From: Rhodospirillales bacterium
GTDB lineage: Bacteria > Pseudomonadota > Alphaproteobacteria > Rhodospirillales > Defluviicoccaceae
DNA: 64,000 nt
Direction: 5' to 3'
Assembly: GCA_016712595.1 (NCBI GenBank)
Contig: JADJQT010000001.1
Coordinates: 597,501-661,500 of the forward strand
Part shown: piece by piece, positions 53,801 through 61,880 of the stretch
Layout: every line of letters begins with the position of its first letter
Position numbering within the stretch: the first letter of the stretch is position 1
Position numbers and translations under genes: made by a program
Notes under the pieces: generated by a model
Databases searched by the model: none
Seen by the model: the letters and a program-made list of their open reading frames with translations, nothing else
What the model was told of the DNA's origin: nothing

Positions 53801-54983
53801 CATGACGCTGACGGCGCGTCAGCGCACCGCGCGCTGGCCGCGCAAGACGGTACTCGCGAAATACCTTCTCAGCGAACAGCGTCCGCACAAAGTCCGGCCG
53901 TCCCTGAACACGGCCCACCGCTTCGGAATCGCCGGAGGAGACTGGTCCGACGACCGGTTGACGTCCCGACAAATAAAAGCCGCGGAACAGAAAAGCCTCA
54001 TGATAGGCGCTCGTTCGCAGCATGGCGGTCAGCACCAGCTTCACGCCGTCCGCCAAACGCGCCACATCGCTTGGCAGAACAAACAGTCGATCGGCGGTCT
54101 CGGCCTCCTCTTCCGCCATCATCATTTGTAGCTGTAAGGAGGACAGGCCATGAACGATGGTGGCGATCCCTTCGTCGACCCACGCGGGTGAGAAGGCGGT
54201 ATCGAGCGCGTAGGGTGAAGACCAGCCGAGCATCTCGTCGCGCGCATCCGCCGGAAGGGCGCTGGCGAATGGCTGAAATCCTGCAAGCGTCTCAGCGCTG
54301 GTAACGACGAGGTAGACGGGCGTCCTCAGGCCGGTCAGTGTCTGCAGCGACCACAGGGCCTGATAGAGCTGTTCGCCCAGCAAAACTAACCGATCGTGCA
54401 ATGCCCCACGCTCACCGGTCAGCGCGCTGGCCGGAATGGCGAGGACGATGCCATCGAGCGGCCGGTTTGGACGCCGATCCCGCAGCGCGCGAATGGCATC
54501 CTTCCACCTGCGCAGCCATGCTATATCTGCCGTGGCATCGCCGTCGACGGCGATGACAACACCGCCACGGCAGAGCCGAAGATCAATTCCAATTCGCGCG
54601 TTGGCCGGTATCGAGTCGGCCGATAGTCCCGGCGCTTCACCCGGAGCCGGGTCGAGTCCGTCAACGATGTCCTCGCCTCGAGCGCCGCCGACCGGTATGA
54701 CAGCTACCCACGGCAGCGCGTAGAGTCGGTCGGTCGCCCCGGTCATCGCTTCGACGCGGTGGATTACATGTTTTACCATGTCGATTCCGCGGCGAATGTT
54801 CAAAGCGCGTTCGCGCTTTGACGGTACGGCTGTGCTCGGCGCCTCGCCGGGGCCGGCGGGCGAGCGGCGGTGAAATTGCCAAATGATGATGATCAGGACG
54901 ACGACGAGCAGGACGGCGAGGACGCTGGCGACGAGCGGCGCCGCTTGTAGCAGTACGCGAACGAGGTGCGTGGTGTCGTTCAA
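50877..54983 (-). CDS. tssM: Type VI secretion inner-membrane protein TssM (IcmF)
   Basis: A ~1368-residue protein forming the membrane complex with TssL and TssJ. An N-terminal hydrophobic stretch (ASVLAVLLVVVLIIIIWQF) and a second one near residue 410 (ALATAAVLGVFSTLNVLG) are seen. The cytoplasmic domain between has LPWVAVIPVGGARGEDIVDG where ATP-binding TssMs have GxxGxGKT, so no Walker A is present. The large C-terminal part is periplasmic. TTG 54983 overlaps the tssL stop (TTGA) and has AAGG 9 nt upstream; TTG 54992 is the alternative. Length is slightly above the usual ~1100-1200. Confidence 0.92.
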   Translation of the reverse strand: MNDTTHLVRVLLQAAPLVASVLAVLLVVVLIIIIWQFHRRSPAGPGEAPSTAVPSKRERALNIRRGIDMVKHVIHRVEAMTGATDRLYALPWVAVIPVGGARGEDIVDGLDPAPGEAPGLSADSIPANARIGIDLRLCRGGVVIAVDGDATADIAWLRRWKDAIRALRDRRPNRPLDGIVLAIPASALTGERGALHDRLVLLGEQLYQALWSLQTLTGLRTPVYLVVTSAETLAGFQPFASALPADARDEMLGWSSPYALDTAFSPAWVDEGIATIVHGLSSLQLQMMMAEEEAETADRLFVLPSDVARLADGVKLVLTAMLRTSAYHEAFLFRGFYLSGRQPVVGPVSSGDSEAVGRVQGRPDFVRTLFAEKVFREYRLARPARGALTRRQRHVRWAKAALATAAVLGVFSTLNVLGTKPRVDSVRDLVDALRTEVGRVRVALEVSTQTADVERVVAARNIAKAMSHVSVSSIESIAAPTSLLTGADAKVEQAIADAYDAVILRAIWKGLEAKLDDIVTDARAVASESSSNSSGAAAAAAIDHFARHVEALSRFDHFLAEYQALRENQNVDNLASLVEYTFDISLPAGFRSNYHLYQQALGQIQNVEIPRGELSNRAAPHLDFAVRSVFSAVFEHSALASSLTSLSQETRETAAFGGTASRRPADERLAQLRDLLASIDIELSSGAYEWLGRDDLDLSPAVASNLVSLARLSFIAPEFVETLRAEGRERMANERAALLDTRAFDNEPIITQNDGQPVLSKSIVAVKNAIDELFKQPFARTTSAAGIASDNPAGGRLMWDSQELREASTAAQGYLVSAATTVTHLPLGAKRAIQAAQQELLSRYVDNLVINAGRAGAGNSAESLRFEGGGLRAEVVNFAATSPLIANLRETLDILGFSAPANRLRQAAGAQAARLLRETDSRLAVEAPYRPRDPAFSNWNGRGPVAEPAYGASSIADLAVVMALRREYVEQLARDYAQPAVAYLDGEARARSTQGDTLAAKWMLIIRALQRYEQREPGNSIERLEQYILAGMDQLNLDNCLDETKDDEWGADFFSERLAALKKSIALRCESLKHADVQARYGRLQAAFRDTLALRFPFVGVGGSSGSGSAFDFSGYPAADPNDVRRFFINFGADLRALPSLLRDPRLFDAAAGQMAAAFLDQMARVRDALEPMLAEPGLDRPLVYDLSSEYRTNPEQSVGGNQILQWSLRVGDARRNVTADPLAWTIGDPVTVSLRWAMNAPQVPVAAESGASVTGTTATFAFNDPWALFSLIAAHAPPAPVMSTLADRRSEVLRFTIPLRRNPLAALGGEDVDSAVVYMRLGLTAVIRVAGQPDRREPVAMPFFPPSAPDIVPATRLSGAPRTGGEG

Positions 54984-55774
54984 TCGCCCCAACCTTCAAT
55001 CTTGGCCCCTTCTTCAACCACCTGGCTGGCCCGCTCGACGATATCGTGGGTGGCGTTTCTCCAGATCATGTGGTTGACGAGAAGGAATCCGCAGACGGTC
55101 ACGGCGATCGCCGCGAGCCAGGGGCGCAACCTTGGCAAGCCCGCGGCGTGGTCTTCGCCGAGGGTCGGCTGGTACGCGGCGGCGAAGCTCGTCCGCCACT
55201 CAAGCGTTTCATTCCAGGGCCTATGGCAGAGCAATTCGTAAAGGCGCGAGCGCAAGCGGGCGGGCGCGCCCTCATCGTTGATTCCGCGATACCGGCCACG
55301 AAAGCCGAGCTGCAGGGTTAGAAGAATGGCGAGGGCAATATCCGAGCGGAAAACGGAGCTGCCATGCGCCAACTCTTCCGCCGCCTCAAAAATTCGCTCC
55401 CCCGCAATGCGGCTGCCATAGAGCGCATCCTCGAGCAGCATCGACTGCCATCGGTCGCGTCCCGGCCATTTCACTCGGTGCAGCAGCGTCTCATCAGCGA
55501 GAGCAGCCATGATGTAGCCGACATCGATGTCGAGGGCGGTCGGCCTGCCGATCCGATAGGCTCCGTAGCCGAGTTCGCCCAGCACCCGATGCAAGCGAGC
55601 GAAGATCGTCCGCGCCACCGTTTCTGCGTCGCGATCGCCAACAGCAACGACGATGCCATCGCTCGCGCCGCTGTCTCCGGTCTCGGCTAATCGTTGCGCG
55701 GACACGAGTTCGCCGTAAAACCTGCGGAACTGCGTGCCGACGCGCACCAGATCGGGGGCGAGCAACGGCTCCAT
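54980..55774 (-). CDS. tssL: Type VI secretion inner-membrane protein TssL (DotU)
   Basis: A 264-residue DotU-family protein. The cytoplasmic domain has YIMAALADETLLHRVKWPGR followed by DRWQSMLLEDALYGSRIAGE and LTLQLGFRGRYRG. A single C-terminal membrane anchor is LAAIAVTVCGFLLVNHMIW (about residues 224-243), followed by a short periplasmic tail. There is no OmpA-type peptidoglycan-binding extension. It starts at ATG 55774, 2 nt after the tssK stop. Confidence 0.94.
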   Translation of the reverse strand: MEPLLAPDLVRVGTQFRRFYGELVSAQRLAETGDSGASDGIVVAVGDRDAETVARTIFARLHRVLGELGYGAYRIGRPTALDIDVGYIMAALADETLLHRVKWPGRDRWQSMLLEDALYGSRIAGERIFEAAEELAHGSSVFRSDIALAILLTLQLGFRGRYRGINDEGAPARLRSRLYELLCHRPWNETLEWRTSFAAAYQPTLGEDHAAGLPRLRPWLAAIAVTVCGFLLVNHMIWRNATHDIVERASQVVEEGAKIEGWGD

Positions 55775-55776
55775 TG

Positions 55777-57162
55777 TCAGGCGTCCTCGTCCCGTCTTCT
55801 GTCGGAAGGCGTGCGATCGGGCGGGACGTAGAGAATGAGTTCGCTGGGATGGCCCGGCGCGTCGCGACCCTGTGGGCTGGCGATTTCGAGGGTCTCGCCC
55901 GCGACAATGAATGCGGGATCAACATCGACGGCGAACAACAGCACATGGCGGGGCGGCATCAGTCCAAGCTCTTCAATTCGCTCGACCGGGCGCCGGGCCG
56001 TACCCAGGATTCGCCGCTCGCGGATGCCCCGCATGCGCGACGTCGAGCCGATCCACGCATCGGACATCCATTCGGCGACCGACGGTAGGCCCTGCCCGGC
56101 TGCAGCGCGCGCGCCGACTGCGAGCGTGCGTCCCGAAAGCCAGTCCACCGGCAGGACAAGTTGGAAGCGGTCGTCATCGCGGTTGAAGCGGATGGCCCGG
56201 TACGGCTCGTGCACGCGCGAAAGAAGTCCATCAATGAAGTCCACGATCGCGCGAAATGCCGGAAGGGGATGGGCGTGCACGTAAGGCGGCAAGTGTGGCG
56301 GGCACGGCTGGCCGTCGATGCAGGCGAGACCGCCAACGGCATCACACAACGCGAGATAGAGAGAAAACGGATGGGCCACGCCACTGCTCAGAAGCCCTTC
56401 GAGCTTAAACAGCCCCTGCGCCATCGCACGGACAATCGTCCAACCCTCGCTCGCTACCGCCTGATCGGCTTCAGCGACCGGGCCCTGCAAACGTTCGGAC
56501 AGCGCCATCGTCTTTTCACGTAATCGGCGGACGACGTTATCGACCAGATCGAACAGGTGTCCGTCACGGTCGACGGTCAGGGCTGGCGGTATGAACGAAT
56601 CGAGTGCGAACCCATCGTCACGAAAGGCGATACGAGCGATTGGAATGCTCGTGTAGAGATTGGGGGGGGAACGCGTCGGCGCGTCGGTCAGAAACAGGTG
56701 TGTCGCGGGCCGTAGTCGCGGAATCGCGATCGCGCCGTCGCCCGTGTTCTCATCGCGTATGGGGCGAGATTCTACCGAGCGAAACCTCGGCACACCCCCC
56801 ATGTCGGCGGGTGTATCGGACCATGCGGCGACGCACAGATGGACCGTCGCCGGTGTCGCGGCGAAGTCGTGCTCGACGCTGCCTAAATCGAGCTGGAGCG
56901 GCGGCGAGTCCGCTTGTGGCTCAACGACAACCAAGCCGTCTGGCAAAATCGCCTCGACGGCGTCCAAGCGGAAGATGCCGTCCAACAGGACCCGGGAGTC
57001 GATGACGAGTCGCCGGATACCCCAACCATAGGGCGCGGCGGCGAGGACGAGATAGGCGAGAAGCGCGTCGGCTCGTCGCGTCGCCTGCTGAAAATGCTGC
57101 GGCGACAGCAGCATGCCCTCGTGCCACTGAACGCTTTCCGGAATGCCTCGTACGTCGTTCAT
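55777..57162 (-). CDS. tssK: Type VI secretion baseplate protein TssK
   Basis: A 461-residue trimeric connector between baseplate and membrane complex. It begins PESVQWHEGMLLSPQHFQQA followed by TRRADALLAYLVLAAAPYGW, diagnostic of TssK, and has a middle section with LYTSIPIARIAF and a C-terminal receptor-binding-like domain (GLMPPRHVLLFAVDVDPAFI). ATG 57162 overlaps the tssJ stop (TAATG). Length is normal. Confidence 0.95.
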   Translation of the reverse strand: MNDVRGIPESVQWHEGMLLSPQHFQQATRRADALLAYLVLAAAPYGWGIRRLVIDSRVLLDGIFRLDAVEAILPDGLVVVEPQADSPPLQLDLGSVEHDFAATPATVHLCVAAWSDTPADMGGVPRFRSVESRPIRDENTGDGAIAIPRLRPATHLFLTDAPTRSPPNLYTSIPIARIAFRDDGFALDSFIPPALTVDRDGHLFDLVDNVVRRLREKTMALSERLQGPVAEADQAVASEGWTIVRAMAQGLFKLEGLLSSGVAHPFSLYLALCDAVGGLACIDGQPCPPHLPPYVHAHPLPAFRAIVDFIDGLLSRVHEPYRAIRFNRDDDRFQLVLPVDWLSGRTLAVGARAAAGQGLPSVAEWMSDAWIGSTSRMRGIRERRILGTARRPVERIEELGLMPPRHVLLFAVDVDPAFIVAGETLEIASPQGRDAPGHPSELILYVPPDRTPSDRRRDEDA

Positions 57163-57713
57163 TAGCTGCCCGTCGCTGCTGCCTGGGCTGGGTTCGGCAT
57201 CATCTTGTCATTGTCGACGACAAAATCCGTCTCCCCCAATTCGAGAAGCAAACGCGACGGCCCGTCCTCCAAACGCTGGCGATGGTCCCCAGGGCTGGCG
57301 TAGTTCGCGAAAACCAGCGTGGCATCAACGGCACAGGGGGCATCGATGGCAGCGTCGGAGATGGTCTGTCCTGGAGCCAGTTCCCACGATGTGATCCGCA
57401 TTGCGCCGGGATAGTCGCGTTCGAGTTGGGTCCGCTTCGCGAAGTAATCGCTTGCGTTCAGTTTAACGATTTCCCCTGCCAGTAAGGCATCGCTGACGAA
57501 GACGAGGTCGACGGCAACGGCGCGATCGCGATTGCTGTTTTCGTCTGCGACAATCGAGACGGTGTTCGGCCCATCGGGGGCAATGCATAAGGTCCGGGAG
57601 AGGGATGTGCATGCGGCGAGTCCGGCGGTACCGAGAAGCACGATGCACGGCGCTTGCGCGATCGATCGAAACTTGTAGAGCTGCATCAATCGATTAAACC
57701 TGGATGGCTTCAC
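57162..57713 (-). CDS. tssJ: Type VI secretion outer-membrane lipoprotein TssJ
   Basis: A 183-residue lipoprotein with a signal peptide and lipobox LLGTAGLAACTSL (Cys at about 35). The mature beta-sandwich is of transthyretin type, with NSNRDRAVAVDLVFVSDALL and WELAPGQTISDAAIDAPCAV. TssJ anchors TssM to the outer membrane. The start is uncertain: GTG 57713 overlaps the upstream stop (GTGA), ATG 57686 gives a more usual signal length. Confidence 0.9.
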   Translation of the reverse strand: MKPSRFNRLMQLYKFRSIAQAPCIVLLGTAGLAACTSLSRTLCIAPDGPNTVSIVADENSNRDRAVAVDLVFVSDALLAGEIVKLNASDYFAKRTQLERDYPGAMRITSWELAPGQTISDAAIDAPCAVDATLVFANYASPGDHRQRLEDGPSRLLLELGETDFVVDNDKMMPNPAQAAATGS

Positions 57714-58444
57714 TGGGGTTCGTTCATTGGCGGCGGCGCCCGGACGATCAGCGCATCGATGCCGATATCTCGGTGCAGCTGCGCCACCACGCGAGACGCC
57801 TCGGCGCGATCGGCGAAGTCACCCGCTTGCGCGAGATGCCATGATTCACCGTTGCCTGCCTGGAAATCAGTGATACCGACGTCAAAGCCACGGCCGCGCA
57901 ACGAATCGCGTAACGTCTGTGCCGTCGCGAGATCGAGAAACGCCCCGATTTGAACCTGGTATGGCAGGCGCGAGCTGCTGGCCAGCGCAAGCGGCGATAC
58001 TGGCTCGGGCGCAACTGCCGTTTTGCCCACGGCTGTTGACCGCGCCGCGTTTTCTACGACGGCGCCAGGGGATTCGCGTTCTCCTTGAGGGCTTTGCGGC
58101 GGCGAGCTTGCGCTTTCTCGATTGACCGCTTGTGCCTCGGCCGACGAGCTGCCGTCCGGGGGAGAATCCCTGGTCGGCATGGCGGACGAAGGCCCTGACG
58201 CTGGCGCCGCCGCGGCAGCGCTCCTCAGTAACCCGCTCGCGCCCTCGGCGGCCGTCGTCCCGCCGTCATGCGCCGATCCGGTCCCAAACTCGGGGATTTG
58301 CGATGCAACCAGCCAAAGGGTGCACGCTGCCCCCAGCGAAAATGAAACGACCGTCGTTGCGGCCAAGCCTCCCAACAAAAACCGGTAGGAACCCACATAC
58401 GACAACGCTGATGCTCCTGAAGCGCGCGCCTCGCGTCCTCGCAC
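57710..58444 (-). CDS. SPOR-domain membrane protein leading the T6SS operon
   Basis: A 244-residue protein with one membrane segment (LLGGLAATTVVSFSLGAACT, about residues 23-45), a long Ala/Ser/Pro-rich periplasmic linker (about 50-160), and a C-terminal SPOR domain (LPYQVQIGAFLDLATAQTLR then GRGFDVGITDFQAGNG, and DRAEASRVVAQLHRDIGIDA). SPOR domains bind denuded peptidoglycan at division sites. Coupled by overlap with tssJ, so very probably a T6SS component or accessory. It is not among the 13 core T6SS proteins. Start taken as GTG 58444; a later GTG is possible. Confidence 0.82.
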   Translation of the reverse strand: MRGREARASGASALSYVGSYRFLLGGLAATTVVSFSLGAACTLWLVASQIPEFGTGSAHDGGTTAAEGASGLLRSAAAAAPASGPSSAMPTRDSPPDGSSSAEAQAVNRESASSPPQSPQGERESPGAVVENAARSTAVGKTAVAPEPVSPLALASSSRLPYQVQIGAFLDLATAQTLRDSLRGRGFDVGITDFQAGNGESWHLAQAGDFADRAEASRVVAQLHRDIGIDALIVRAPPPMNEPQ

Positions 58445-58597
58445 GGCGCACGATCATCGCCGTGGTAACGCGTCCGGGAATTCCGTTCCGCCCGTGGCAG
58501 AGTCGTTGAATGCTCCGCCATCAGCCTAGTTGCTCTTTTACGACCCCAACTGGGCTACCGGCAAGGGGTTAGATGTCGACTTTATGACCCTGAGCAC

Positions 58598-59755
58598 TCA
58601 TTTAAGCGCCTCCGGTTCTGCTCCAACCTGAAGTCGGAATAATACGTATGGTTTTTCGCGTAGATCTTGACCGCCATTGAACTGCGGCTGCCGATGCAAT
58701 TGGTTCGCGGTGACATAAAGATAACCATCGGCTCCAATGGACAGCGAGTCCGGCCATAGCAGGCGCGGATCGTGCGCGACGGTCTCCCAGCTTCCATCGA
58801 CGAGGCGTCGGCGGACGCTGTTGTTTTCATAGTCGGTGGCGTAGAGCCGGCTGGCGTTGTCCACCTCAAGTCCGTCGGATGCGCCTTTTTCGCCAAGATC
58901 GACCACGGCTGCCGCGACCGTGGCATCCTCGACGCTGCGATCAGAGAGAAGGGCTGTTGGCACCGAGAAAAGGTGGCGACTTGACAGCGGGCTGTAATAC
59001 AGCGTCTGACCATCCGCGGAGAGGGCGATGCCGTCGGCGGCGACCTGGAATGGACGCGCCGGGCCGTCCGGAGGCCGCATCATCAACACTTCCCCTTCGA
59101 CGATCGGCACGAAACTTCGGTCGGCCTGGACTGACGGATGGCCACTGAGCCGGCGCCATGCTTCCTTGGTTGCGAGGTCGACGACGATCAGCCCGCCAGG
59201 TCCTTTCACTGACGAATCGGTGATGTAAGCCACTCCACCCTCACCCTGACGCAGATTGAGGCGAAGATCGTTAACGTACGTTGTCGGAAGCACCACCGTC
59301 TCAGGCAAAACGATCGTCTCGGCAACGCGGTCCGTTGCGAGATCAACGGCCACGAGTTTGGCTCCGCCGGCCACCGGCTCACGAAACTCCGGAGAACCCG
59401 TGTCAAGAATCCACAGACGGTTCTTCGCGTCAGCGACAACACTCTGCACGCTGACCAACCGTTCTTCCGACGTCCAACCATTGGCGTTGTTGATCGATAC
59501 TGTTGGATACGCCACGAGTTCGCCGTTGCGAATCTCCCCGACGGTAAAGGGCACGTCATCGCCCCATCGCGGAAAATTGACAAAAATTCTTCCACTTTCC
59601 GTGACGGCCACACCGGTCGGCATCGCGCCAGTGAACAAGAACACTGCCTCCAGCGAGCCGATCGTCCGTTCGACAGGAAGCGGATCAGCTGCTGCGATCT
59701 TGGAAGATTCGGCAAGGGCAAGGCAGGAAAGAAGGACGACAGCGTATGAGCGCAC
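58598..59755 (-). CDS. Exported yellow/major royal jelly-family beta-propeller protein
   Basis: A 385-residue protein with a signal peptide (MRSYAVVLLSCLALAESSKI, cleavage near AAA). The remainder has the MRJP/yellow family pattern: GVAVTESGRIFVNFPRWG, LVSVQSVVADAKNRLWILDT, YVNDLRLNLRQGEGGVAYIT, and DGIALSADGQTLYYSPLSSR. These form a six-bladed propeller related to gluconolactonases and strictosidine synthase. Its substrate is unknown. ATG 59755. It lies on the same strand as the T6SS genes but 153 bp upstream, with no sign of coupling. Confidence 0.85.
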   Translation of the reverse strand: MRSYAVVLLSCLALAESSKIAAADPLPVERTIGSLEAVFLFTGAMPTGVAVTESGRIFVNFPRWGDDVPFTVGEIRNGELVAYPTVSINNANGWTSEERLVSVQSVVADAKNRLWILDTGSPEFREPVAGGAKLVAVDLATDRVAETIVLPETVVLPTTYVNDLRLNLRQGEGGVAYITDSSVKGPGGLIVVDLATKEAWRRLSGHPSVQADRSFVPIVEGEVLMMRPPDGPARPFQVAADGIALSADGQTLYYSPLSSRHLFSVPTALLSDRSVEDATVAAAVVDLGEKGASDGLEVDNASRLYATDYENNSVRRRLVDGSWETVAHDPRLLWPDSLSIGADGYLYVTANQLHRQPQFNGGQDLREKPYVLFRLQVGAEPEALK

Positions 59756-60021
59756 GAAAACCTCCCGTCGGCATTAGAGTTGGCAGGATAATTGAGGCCT
59801 TGTCGCCGCTGAGCTGCGTTACGGTGACCGCTGGCTGACGATCGCCGCGACGCGACAACGCGAAAAAGCCGCTGTTCCCAGCCCTTTGCAGCATCAGAGC
59901 CTGTCTCAAGTCGATCGCACGAAAAGACAATCGCGTTTTCCGCCCCATCCAAGCCTCATGCGTACTCTCGTTTTTGGAGTATATTGGCTCGCCTTGGAGG
60001 AATCAGGCCTATGGAACGTCG

Positions 60022-60339
60022 ATGCAGATTATGAATGATCTTCACCGTCTTACGATGGACGAGCTTCGCATGGCCCTCGACGATTGGCGACGATGGCGCG
60101 ATCGGGTTCAAACCGCCGAACACATGCGTCTGCGGGTCGAGCGCTTCGCCCAAGCGTGCGCCAATATCGCCGCGATCGAGCGGGAAATGGACCTAAGGAC
60201 CCCTGAAGGTCGCGAACGCCTCCGAAAGACCGCTGAGGCCAATCTCGAAGCGCTCGTCGCGACGACAGCCGTTCCGATCAGCGCGTACCGACAGGCGCGC
60301 CACGAACTTATGACCGTCGAACAGCGTATATGCCGTTAA
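60022..60339 (+). CDS. Small helical hypothetical protein
   Basis: A 105-residue, almost entirely helical, Arg- and Glu-rich protein: LTMDELRMALDDWRRWRDRV, then EHMRLRVERFAQACANIAAI and QARHELMTVEQRICR. A coiled coil is likely. No known family. The start is ATG 60022 or 60031; GGAGG at 59996-60000 is nearer to an ATG at 60011 that opens a 7-codon frame (MERRCRL) ending at the 60031 ATG, which might couple translation. Confidence 0.6.
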   Translation: MQIMNDLHRLTMDELRMALDDWRRWRDRVQTAEHMRLRVERFAQACANIAAIEREMDLRTPEGRERLRKTAEANLEALVATTAVPISAYRQARHELMTVEQRICR

Positions 60340-60871
60340 CCGTCGTTTCTCGACCGTGCTTTCTCTATCGCAACCGCGAAGCGGCATGGCCGCCCGCGTT
60401 TTTCTCGCCATCGCGGCATGTGAACAAAAAAAGGGCCGTACGAGACGGCCCGAGTTTTGGGAGGAAACGTCCAAGAAGCACGGGCAGCAACCTCCGAGAG
60501 GGAGTGTGCTGCACCGCACAAGAAGTCAGATAGTCGTTCGCATGGTGAAATTCAAATGACAAATTTCGGGTCACGCCATTCGATCGTGCATACCTTGTAG
60601 GCAGTCACCGGGTTGTTCTTTAATGCATTGAATTACATACGATAAAAATGCAACACGCTTGCGTCATCGGTCAGACACGTGGAAATCGAATACCGATTAC
60701 CCAACGATCGCATCGATAGAGCGGAGCGCTGGGCGAGTTTCTCATCCGTAACCTCAACCGCATTGCAGCATTTGGGGGCGCGGCGCGGTGAGACGAAAAC
60801 GCTTGTCAACGTGTGATGCCCGCGCCTGCTATGAGCTTGGGACAACGTCCAACAGGGAGCACAGAACAACA
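60340..60871. other. 530-bp gap before glucokinase
   Basis: Apart from the terminator at 60433-60458 no gene or RNA is recognised. The middle (60540-60720) is AT-rich and may hold the glk promoter, but no well-spaced -35/-10 pair stands out. Small open frames on both strands lack similarity. Confidence 0.4.
60433..60458. terminator. Bidirectional rho-independent terminator
   Basis: GGGCCGT (60433-60439) and ACGGCCC (60445-60451) form a 7-bp perfect stem with a 5-nt loop. An A run precedes it and GAGTTTT follows, so it can work on both strands. It lies 94 bp after the small helical protein gene. Confidence 0.75.
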
Positions 60872-61825
60872 ATGCCGGGATTGATCGCCGATATCGGTGG
60901 TACCAACGTGCGCTTCGCTCTGGTCGGCGAGGACGACACGGTCGAGCGGGTCAGCGTCTTGCAGTGCGCCGACTACCCGAGCCTTGTCGGTGCCTGTGAG
61001 GCCTATCTTGGCGGCCTCGATGCCGGGTCACGGCCAAAGCGCGCGGCGCTGGCCGTCGCCTCGCCGATCAAGAGCGACGAGGTGCGCATGACCAATCATC
61101 CGTGGGTGTTCTCGATTGACGAGACGCGCCGCCAGCTCGGTCTCGCCGGCCTCGATGTGGTCAACGACTTCATCGCCGTCGCTCTGGGTCTGACGCGCCT
61201 GTCGGCCGCCGATGTCCGTCGCGTCGGTGGCGGCGAAGCCGATCCCGACGCGGCCATCGCCGTGCTTGGCGCCGGTACCGGTCTTGGCATGGCGGGGCTG
61301 ATCCGCACCCACGGCGGCGGCCGGGTGCCGGTGTCGAGCGAGGGCGGCCACGTCACTCTGCCCGCGTTCGACGAGCGGGAGGCCACGGTGATCGCGGCGC
61401 TGCGCCGTACCTTCGGGCACGTCTCCGCCGAACGCGTGCTGTCCGGTCCCGGCCTCGTCAACCTCTACCGGGCAATCGGCGAGGTCGACGGTCGCGAAAT
61501 CGACCCTGAGATGACCCCGCCGGAGTGCACCGCGCGGGCCATGGCCGGCACTTGCGCGATCAGCGCCGAGGCGCTGCGTCTGTTCAGCGTCATGCTCGGC
61601 ACCGTTGCCGCCAACCTCGCCGTCACCTTCGATGCGCGCGGCGGCATCTATATCGCCGGCGGCATCGTCCCCAAGCTCGGAGTTCATTTCGCTGCCGAGA
61701 ATTTCCGCCGCAGATTTGAGGACAAGGGGCGCTTCCGCGGCTACCTCGAAACCATCCCGACCGCGGTGATCATTCATCCGCTGCCGGCGTTCATCGGTCT
61801 CGCCTCGCTGGTCTCCGACCGCTGA
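60872..61825 (+). CDS. glk: Glucokinase
   Basis: A 317-residue cytosolic enzyme phosphorylating glucose to glucose 6-phosphate with ATP. It has the proteobacterial Glk features: ATP-binding LIADIGGTNVRFALVG, NHPWVFSIDETRRQLG, LDVVNDFIAVALGL, IAVLGAGTGLGMAGLI and the EGGHVTLPAFDERE segment with the sugar-binding Glu. The C-terminal GGIYIAGGIVPKLG is also conserved. Start ATG 60872 follows AGGGAG by about 13 nt; a longer frame is rejected. It converges with the aldo/keto reductase gene. Confidence 0.95.
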   Translation: MPGLIADIGGTNVRFALVGEDDTVERVSVLQCADYPSLVGACEAYLGGLDAGSRPKRAALAVASPIKSDEVRMTNHPWVFSIDETRRQLGLAGLDVVNDFIAVALGLTRLSAADVRRVGGGEADPDAAIAVLGAGTGLGMAGLIRTHGGGRVPVSSEGGHVTLPAFDEREATVIAALRRTFGHVSAERVLSGPGLVNLYRAIGEVDGREIDPEMTPPECTARAMAGTCAISAEALRLFSVMLGTVAANLAVTFDARGGIYIAGGIVPKLGVHFAAENFRRRFEDKGRFRGYLETIPTAVIIHPLPAFIGLASLVSDR

Positions 61826-61880
61826 GGCTGCCTGTCGGACGAACCGCCGTCGGAGGAGCCGCGCGGGCCGCGGGCCCCTC

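Noticed and set aside
59206..59952. Minus-strand frame of 248 codons overlapping the MRJP gene
   Set aside because: Shadow in another frame of the same strand; no similarity and no ribosome-binding site.
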